The position numbers and the translations under genes are program-made. The notes below the pieces were generated by a model that did not search any database, was not told the origin of the DNA, and saw only the letters and a program-made list of their open reading frames with translations. A stretch of DNA of 10,344 nucleotides from MA-ANB-1 sp965216445 (GTDB lineage Bacteria > Actinomycetota > Acidimicrobiia > Spongiisociales > ZC4RG35), in assembly GCA_965216445.1 (NCBI GenBank), contig CBDCFZ010000001.1, positions 1-10,344 on the forward strand. Reading direction: 5' to 3'. Within the stretch, counting starts at the first letter, position 1. Every line of letters starts with the position of its first letter. Below are positions 6,256 through 10,344 of the stretch, piece after piece.

Positions 6256-7476
6256 ATGAAGTTTCGTAGGTATGAGCCTGAGACCGACCTGAAGGCCGTT
6301 CAGCGCATCTGGCGCGAGGTCGGCTGGATCGATTCCGAAGACAGCGCCAAGACAATGGAAGTCTTCGTTGGATCCGGTGACGGTGTGGTCGCCACGATCG
6401 ACGGGGAGGCCGAGAGCTTCGCTCACCGCTCTGACGGCATGATCCGTTACCAGGAGACCGACCTTCCCTTGTCCGCGGTGACGGCGGTGACTACGTCGCT
6501 TATCGGCCGCAAGAAGGGCTTTGCCCGCGATCTCACCGCTCAGCTATTGGCCGACGCTGCGGCTGAGGGTGCTGCTGTGTCGGTTCTGGGAATGTTCGAA
6601 CAGGGCTTCTACGACCTCGTGGGTTTCGGTTCCGGCTCTTACGAGCACCATGTCAGGTTCGATCCAGCCTCATTGAAGGTTTCCGTTCCTTATCGGACCC
6701 CGATCAGGCTGCACAAGGACGACTGGGCTGACATGCATGAAGCGTTGATGAACCGCCGGCGCGCCCATGGTGGCGTGGTCCTGACCGCGCCCGAGGTGAC
6801 GCAAGGCGAGATCGGCTGGAACAGTCCTTCCTTCGGCTTCGGCTATCGCGACGCAGATGGTGTGCTGACCCACTTCGTCTATGGGACGACGAAGGGCGAG
6901 CACGGACCCTATCGAGTCAACTATCTCGTGTATCGCTCCACCGATGAACTGTTGGAGCTGCTCAAGCTGCTCGAGGTTCTGGGCGACCAGGTGCGGGCGA
7001 TAACCGTGACCGAACCACCCGAGATCCAGATTCAGGACCTGCTCTCATATGTGGTGAGGCAGCGCATTGCCACCTCCAAATCGGAGTACGAGTCCCGTCA
7101 CACGTCGGGGACGTGGTGGCAACTCAGGGTTCTGGACGTTCCGACGGTGGTATCGGCCACGGTTTATGACGGGGAGCCGGTCCGTTTCGTGGCTCGCATC
7201 TCTGATCCCTTGGAGCAGATCCTCGACGGTGACTGGCAAGGGGTGGGTGGTGAGTACACGATCGAGATCGGTGCCACGTCAAAGGCGGTTTCGGGAGCGG
7301 AGCCCGATCTGCCGGTCCTCGAGACGTCGATAAACGCATTCTCCAGAATGTGGTTCGGAGTGCGTCCGGCGTCGAGCTTATCCGTCACCGACGACCTGGC
7401 TGGGGATGAAGCGCTGCTGGCTGACCTAGACCGCGCCCTTGCTCTCCCGCAGCCACACCCTGGCATCTTCTTCTGA
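6256..7476 (+). CDS. Eis-like GNAT N-acetyltransferase
   Basis: Three-domain acetyltransferase of the Eis family (406 residues; M. tuberculosis Eis has 402), using acetyl-CoA on amines. The N-terminal GNAT domain has the CoA-loop pattern G-R-K-K-G-F-A (84-90) and the F-Y-D-L-V-G-F segment (118-124), whose Tyr matches the proposed general acid of Eis. A second GNAT-like domain follows (about 135-280). The C-terminal SCP2-like domain (about 285-400) shows L-D-V-P-T-V-V-S-A-T-V-Y-D-G and ends in Phe-Phe. In Eis the free carboxylate of the last Phe is used in catalysis, and that feature is kept. An upstream in-frame ATG at 6232 is possible; I prefer 6256 because homologous sequence begins with M-K-F-R-R-Y. 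Neither has a clear ribosome site. The natural substrate is unknown. Confidence 0.85.
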   Translation: MKFRRYEPETDLKAVQRIWREVGWIDSEDSAKTMEVFVGSGDGVVATIDGEAESFAHRSDGMIRYQETDLPLSAVTAVTTSLIGRKKGFARDLTAQLLADAAAEGAAVSVLGMFEQGFYDLVGFGSGSYEHHVRFDPASLKVSVPYRTPIRLHKDDWADMHEALMNRRRAHGGVVLTAPEVTQGEIGWNSPSFGFGYRDADGVLTHFVYGTTKGEHGPYRVNYLVYRSTDELLELLKLLEVLGDQVRAITVTEPPEIQIQDLLSYVVRQRIATSKSEYESRHTSGTWWQLRVLDVPTVVSATVYDGEPVRFVARISDPLEQILDGDWQGVGGEYTIEIGATSKAVSGAEPDLPVLETSINAFSRMWFGVRPASSLSVTDDLAGDEALLADLDRALALPQPHPGIFF

Positions 7477-7479
7477 TCT

Positions 7480-7493
7480 GCGGCTAGTGCCGC
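7480..7493 (+). terminator. Small hairpin between convergent genes, possible bidirectional terminator
   Basis: GCGGC-TAGT-GCCGC makes a perfect 5-bp GC-rich stem just after the Eis-like stop and 9 nt before the last base of the convergent lipoprotein gene. There is no T-run on either side, so it is a weak candidate. Confidence 0.35.
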
Positions 7494-7502
7494 GCATTCT
7501 CG

Positions 7503-8300
7503 TCAGTCAGTGCGAGCTCGAATGATTCTGATTGAGCCGTGTTCGAGTGGTGGTACGAACTTGTTTTCGAGGTGGCCGATGATCTCTGTGTCTGAGACGT
7601 CTGGGCTTTTGGGGTGAGGTTCGATCAGGACGATGAGGTTTTCGGTGTCTCCGTCAGTCCAGACTGGGGGGTGGGCGAATCCTAGGTCTGCGACTGCTTC
7701 GCTGATACCGATTGTGATTTCTTCCCATTTCGACTGGGTGAACCGTGCATGGCCGTGGAGCACGATCAGCTCGTCCATCCCGGCATCGTGGATGTTTGCT
7801 TGTACTGACGGAGGTGGTTCTGCCTTGAACCACAAGTGGCCTCGGATCGGACCTTCTATCGGACCGACTGAAACAATCACCAACTCATCGGCTAGCGATT
7901 GTTCGCGCATTTGCTTTCTGAGGCTCCGGAACGCGGACTCGTAGAGGAGACGAATCCGGGACTTTCTAACCGAAACTCCGGAAGCGTCAGCAATTGCTAT
8001 CGCGTCGGTCATCAGGATTTCCTCGTCCACTTCAACCAGCGGTTCCAAGATGGCGGCTAGACGGTCCAGGTCTTGAGTGAGAGGAGCCCTGAGAGGATCC
8101 GGTGCCGGAGCGACTGTGGTTGTCGTACTCGGGATGTGTAGCGAAGTCGTAGAAACCGCGGTACCTGCCGTGGAAGCGTTGGTGGTGAGATCCTCAGGCT
8201 GGCTGGCAAGCTCCGATGTGCACGCCGTCGCGACCAAAACCAAAGCCAACGCCACTAAGGCTGCCCACCGCGTCCAGGGACGGTGAATGTACAGGTCCAT
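7503..8300 (-). CDS. Putative lipoprotein of unknown function
   Basis: I do not recognise a family. The 265-residue product begins with a lipoprotein signal: positive residues R7 and R11, a hydrophobic core at about 12-24 and the lipobox A-T-A-C27. Cleavage before Cys27 and lipid attachment at the outer face of the membrane are expected. A Ser/Thr-rich, low-complexity linker (about 28-65, with STTTT) leads to a soluble domain of about 200 residues. That domain has a first helical half (about 72-135, many Leu/Ile/Arg) and a mixed second half with possible strands such as DELIVLHGHARF and ENLIVLIEPHP. There is no metal or catalytic motif I can name. The gene is convergent with the Eis-like gene and 71 nt downstream of the class-V gene on the same strand; the spacing leaves room for its own promoter. 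Confidence 0.75.
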   Translation of the reverse strand: MDLYIHRPWTRWAALVALALVLVATACTSELASQPEDLTTNASTAGTAVSTTSLHIPSTTTTVAPAPDPLRAPLTQDLDRLAAILEPLVEVDEEILMTDAIAIADASGVSVRKSRIRLLYESAFRSLRKQMREQSLADELVIVSVGPIEGPIRGHLWFKAEPPPSVQANIHDAGMDELIVLHGHARFTQSKWEEITIGISEAVADLGFAHPPVWTDGDTENLIVLIEPHPKSPDVSDTEIIGHLENKFVPPLEHGSIRIIRARTD

Positions 8301-8371
8301 TGCCCCGGCGTGTGCTTCCCGATGTCGAACTGCTTCGCCTTCCGTATCGGTAGGACACTATCTCGAATGCA

Positions 8372-9562
8372 CTACCCGAGGCTGTCGAGGACTCCGAGTG
8401 TGCGGTCGACTTCTTCGGCTGTGTTGTAGTGAACGAAGCCGATCCTCACCAGGCCGCCCTTCTCCAACAACCCGAGGCGGTCCATGGTGTTGACGGCGTA
8501 GTAGTGCCCTGACCACACGTAAATGCCCCGGCTGATCATCGACCGGGCAACTGCATCGGGATGGTGCCCTTCGACATTGATTGCGAACGTCGCGGCGCGG
8601 TGCCCGGTCATCTCAGGAACGCCGACAAGGCGGACGTGCTTCATAGCGGCAATCCCATCGAGGAATCGCTCCCCGAGGGCGCGCTCGTGCGACTGAATGG
8701 CATCCCAGCCGATGGACTCGATGTGCTCTACGGCGGCGGTGACTCCGGCCAGACTCTCGAAACTCTGTGTGCCGGTTTCCCATTTGCCTGGAGGATCCGA
8801 GGGTGCCGGGCGAACCTTGTAAGCGTCGAGTGAGGCCATCAGGTCTGGGCGCCCACAGATGATGCCTGTGTGTGGTCCGAAGAACTTGTAGGCGGACGCA
8901 GCCAGAAAGTCGCAGCCCATTGTGCCGACGTCAATGAGCCCATGGGGTCCGGCGTGGACCGCATCGACGAACGTCAGAGCCTGGGTGTCCGACACGGCGG
9001 AACAAACCGCTGCCGCTTCGACCACTGTGCCGATGGAGTTGGACGCCAGGCAGAAGGCGACCAGTCGAACCGAATCGTCGACCAAGTCGAGGATGGCTTC
9101 GGGGTCGAGAACCCCCGTATCGGTGTCGAACTCCGCGACCCTCACTTCGACGCCACGCTCGGCGGCCGCACGGGCCCACGGAGTGAAGTTGGCGTCGTGG
9201 TCGAGGCTGGTCAGGACGATGGCGTCGCCTGCGTTCCAGGTGTTGGCCAGAGCGCGACTCAGGGCGAAGGTAAGGCTGGTCATGTTCTGACCGAACGAGA
9301 TCGTGTTCGGTTCAGCATTGAACATCCGACCCACAGCCGAACGAGCGTCAGCTGTGATTTCGACCGCGAGGTCTGACGCTCCGTAACCACCCCCGAGGTT
9401 GGACAGGCCGGCGATCAACGGGGCGCTCATCGCATCGATCACCGTCTGGGGAACCTGCGTGCCTCCCGGCCCGTCGAGGTAGGCAGCCGGATAGCCATTC
9501 TCGGTCCGAGTCAATGCCGGGAAAAGAGCTCTCGTCTGGGAGACGTCATAGCGGTCAGTCAT
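8372..9562 (-). CDS. Class-V aminotransferase-fold, cysteine desulfurase-like protein
   Basis: PLP enzyme of fold type I, 396 residues, resembling the 'cysteine desulfurase-like' subgroup related to SufS and CsdA. Seen: D-G-P-G-G-T-Q-V-P (30-38), N-L-G-G-G-Y (55-60), F-V-D200-A-V-H203 for cofactor contact, and A-S-A-Y-K226-F-F-G-P-H with the PLP lysine. In SufS-type enzymes a persulfide cysteine sits in a G-H-H-C-A motif; here the same place reads G352-H-Y-Y355-A, so the cysteine is absent and desulfurase activity is doubtful. No suf or isc partners are near. The ATG at 9560-9562 is chosen over an upstream in-frame one at 9694, which would cross the nuoA start; the homologous sequence begins M-T-D-R-Y. 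A TACGGT (+ coordinates 9569-9574) 6 nt before the ATG could be the -10 of a leaderless transcript. Confidence 0.88.
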   Translation of the reverse strand: MTDRYDVSQTRALFPALTRTENGYPAAYLDGPGGTQVPQTVIDAMSAPLIAGLSNLGGGYGASDLAVEITADARSAVGRMFNAEPNTISFGQNMTSLTFALSRALANTWNAGDAIVLTSLDHDANFTPWARAAAERGVEVRVAEFDTDTGVLDPEAILDLVDDSVRLVAFCLASNSIGTVVEAAAVCSAVSDTQALTFVDAVHAGPHGLIDVGTMGCDFLAASAYKFFGPHTGIICGRPDLMASLDAYKVRPAPSDPPGKWETGTQSFESLAGVTAAVEHIESIGWDAIQSHERALGERFLDGIAAMKHVRLVGVPEMTGHRAATFAINVEGHHPDAVARSMISRGIYVWSGHYYAVNTMDRLGLLEKGGLVRIGFVHYNTAEEVDRTLGVLDSLG

Positions 9563-9584
9563 CGTCGCACCGTACACCCGCGGA

Positions 9585-9615
9585 TTGCGATGAACTGCTG
9601 GCGCCGTCCTATTCT
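9585..9615 (+). promoter_or_regulatory. Possible promoter of the nuo operon
   Basis: TTGCGA (9585-9590) and TATTCT (9610-9615), 19 nt apart and each matching 4 of 6 consensus bases, lie just ahead of nuoA. The region (9563-9624) is shared with the divergent class-V gene, whose own -10 candidate faces the other way. No inverted repeat of Rex type is seen. Tentative. Confidence 0.3.
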
Positions 9616-9624
9616 GAGGGGGCT

Positions 9625-10032
9625 TTGACGCTTGCCGATTACGCACCGCTGTTTGTGATGCTCCTCCTCGCCGGAGGTTTCGTTGCGGTCTCACTACTGG
9701 TGTCGAAGATGTTTTCCCCCGATCGCCCCACTCCGGAGAAACTCGCGCCCTACGAGTGCGGGATCGTGCCAGAACAGGAGCCGTCGCAGCGATTCCCGGT
9801 CAAGTTCTATCTAGTGGCGATGCTGTTCGTGATCTTCGACGTCGAAATCATCTTTCTCTTCGCCTGGGCGACGATCTGGGATCGTCTTGGGTGGTACGGC
9901 GTTGCCGCCATCCTGATCTTCACCTTCTTTGTCGTCGAGACCCTCCTGTACGTTTGGAAACGCGGAGCCCTCGACTGGAACGTCAAGCGGAGGGCTCGCT
10001 ATCTCGAGCCTGAGATGACCGAGGCCGCCTGA
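9625..10032 (+). CDS. nuoA: NADH-quinone oxidoreductase subunit A
   Basis: Small membrane subunit of complex I, near the quinone entry site. With the TTG start it has 135 residues, in the usual 118-147 range. Three helices are seen, at about 5-27, 64-86 and 92-111. The hallmark K-L-A-P-Y-E-C-G (33-40), with the conserved loop cysteine, and F-Y-L-V-A-M-L-F-V-I-F-D-V-E are both present. The start is TTG at 9625, with GAGG at 9616-9619 five nt before it, directly ahead of the conserved L-A-D-Y-A-P-L-F. An ATG at 9514 was rejected because it would add 37 residues without membrane or family features and overlap the divergent class-V gene. The stop is followed directly by the nuoB GTG. This is probably the first gene of a nuo operon. 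Confidence 0.93.
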   Translation: MTLADYAPLFVMLLLAGGFVAVSLLVSKMFSPDRPTPEKLAPYECGIVPEQEPSQRFPVKFYLVAMLFVIFDVEIIFLFAWATIWDRLGWYGVAAILIFTFFVVETLLYVWKRGALDWNVKRRARYLEPEMTEAA

Positions 10033-10344
10033 GTGGCAACCACACCTCCCGGGAATCTGTTGATGACGACCGTCGAGAAGGCGGCAAACTGGGCGCGTAC
10101 CCGTTCGATGTTCCCTGCCACGTTCGGACTGGCATGTTGCGCCATTGAGATGATGGCCACCGGAACGGCTCATCACGACCTCGCCCGTTTCGGAATGGAA
10201 GTGTTCCGGGCGTCACCCCGGCAGGCCGACCTCATGGTGGTGGCCGGTCGGGTGAGCCAGAAGATGGCGCCAGTGCTGCGTCAGGTGTACGACCAGATGC
10301 CCGACCCCAAGTGGGTCATCTCAATGGGGGCGTGTGCCAGTTCG
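10033..10344 (+). CDS. nuoB: NADH-quinone oxidoreductase subunit B, 3' truncated by window edge
   Basis: Complex I subunit that carries cluster N2, the [4Fe-4S] centre that reduces the quinone. The first 104 codons are visible. Seen: L-A-C-C-A-I-E-M with the paired cysteines, A-G-R-V-S-Q-K-M-A-P, and the third ligand region G-A-C-A-S at the window end; the fourth cysteine lies beyond it. The GTG at 10033 follows the nuoA stop with no gap, and GAGG at 10021-10024 is 8 nt upstream. An ATG at 10063 is an alternative but lacks such a site. Position and order (nuoA-nuoB) are as in most complex I operons. Confidence 0.96.
   Translation, partial: MATTPPGNLLMTTVEKAANWARTRSMFPATFGLACCAIEMMATGTAHHDLARFGMEVFRASPRQADLMVVAGRVSQKMAPVLRQVYDQMPDPKWVISMGACASS

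Noticed and set aside
7503..8300. Horizontal transfer of the lipoprotein gene on codon use
   Set aside because: It uses somewhat more A-ending codons by eye, but a hand count of a part was close to that of the MenJ-like gene, so the difference is not convincing.
9514..9624. N-terminal extension of nuoA from the ATG at 9514
   Set aside because: It would overlap the divergent class-V gene start and is non-hydrophobic and unlike NuoA; TTG at 9625 has a ribosome site.
9563..9694. N-terminal extension of the class-V enzyme
   Set aside because: The arginine-rich extra 44 residues cover the nuoA promoter and start and do not match the family.

Overview
The window looks like a chromosomal stretch from a high-GC, Gram-positive, actinobacterium-like organism that respires with menaquinone. 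The pointers are GC-rich codon use, a Rex repressor, an Eis-type acetyltransferase, a MenJ-like flavoprotein and very short 5' leaders. An environmental lineage such as Acidimicrobiia is my guess; no ribosomal marker is present to confirm it. I see no phage, IS element, CRISPR array, tRNA or rRNA.

Layout. (1) 1-3483, plus strand: the 3' end of a quinol:cytochrome c oxidoreductase (bc-type complex) operon. It holds the C-terminal (subunit IV-like) part of cytochrome b, a Rieske protein, a large membrane-anchored diheme cytochrome c and a small three-helix membrane protein, all overlapping or nearly touching. (2) 3484-3607: a short gap between convergent genes, filled by two 41-nt palindromic repeats and a third hairpin between them. 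(3) 3608-4213, minus: rex, the NADH/NAD+-sensing repressor. (4) 4276-6181, plus: a geranylgeranyl-reductase-family flavoprotein (probably MenJ-like, saturating the menaquinone tail) and a HAD hydrolase 4 nt behind it. (5) 6256-7476, plus: an Eis-like GNAT acetyltransferase. (6) 7503-8300, minus: a lipoprotein of unknown function. (7) 8372-9562, minus: a class-V aminotransferase-fold, cysteine-desulfurase-like protein that lacks the usual catalytic cysteine. (8) 9625-10344, plus: the start of a complex I operon, nuoA and the first 104 codons of nuoB.

How the genes fit together. Complex I (nuo) feeds electrons to menaquinone, the MenJ-like enzyme probably tailors that quinone, the bc complex oxidises it and passes electrons to its diheme cytochrome c, and Rex senses the NADH/NAD+ balance that this chain sets. 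The respiratory theme is therefore coherent, with general-metabolism genes (HAD, Eis-like, lipoprotein, class-V enzyme) in between.

The bc complex is the most unusual part. Cytochrome b has A-P-W-Y where P-E-W-Y is the classical Qo motif. The Rieske protein has an extra N-terminal helix and a long acidic linker. The cytochrome c carries two calcium-loop (thrombospondin-3-like) motifs between its two heme domains. The gene order, b then Rieske then c, also differs from the textbook actinobacterial qcrCAB order. No stretch over 300 bases is without a gene.
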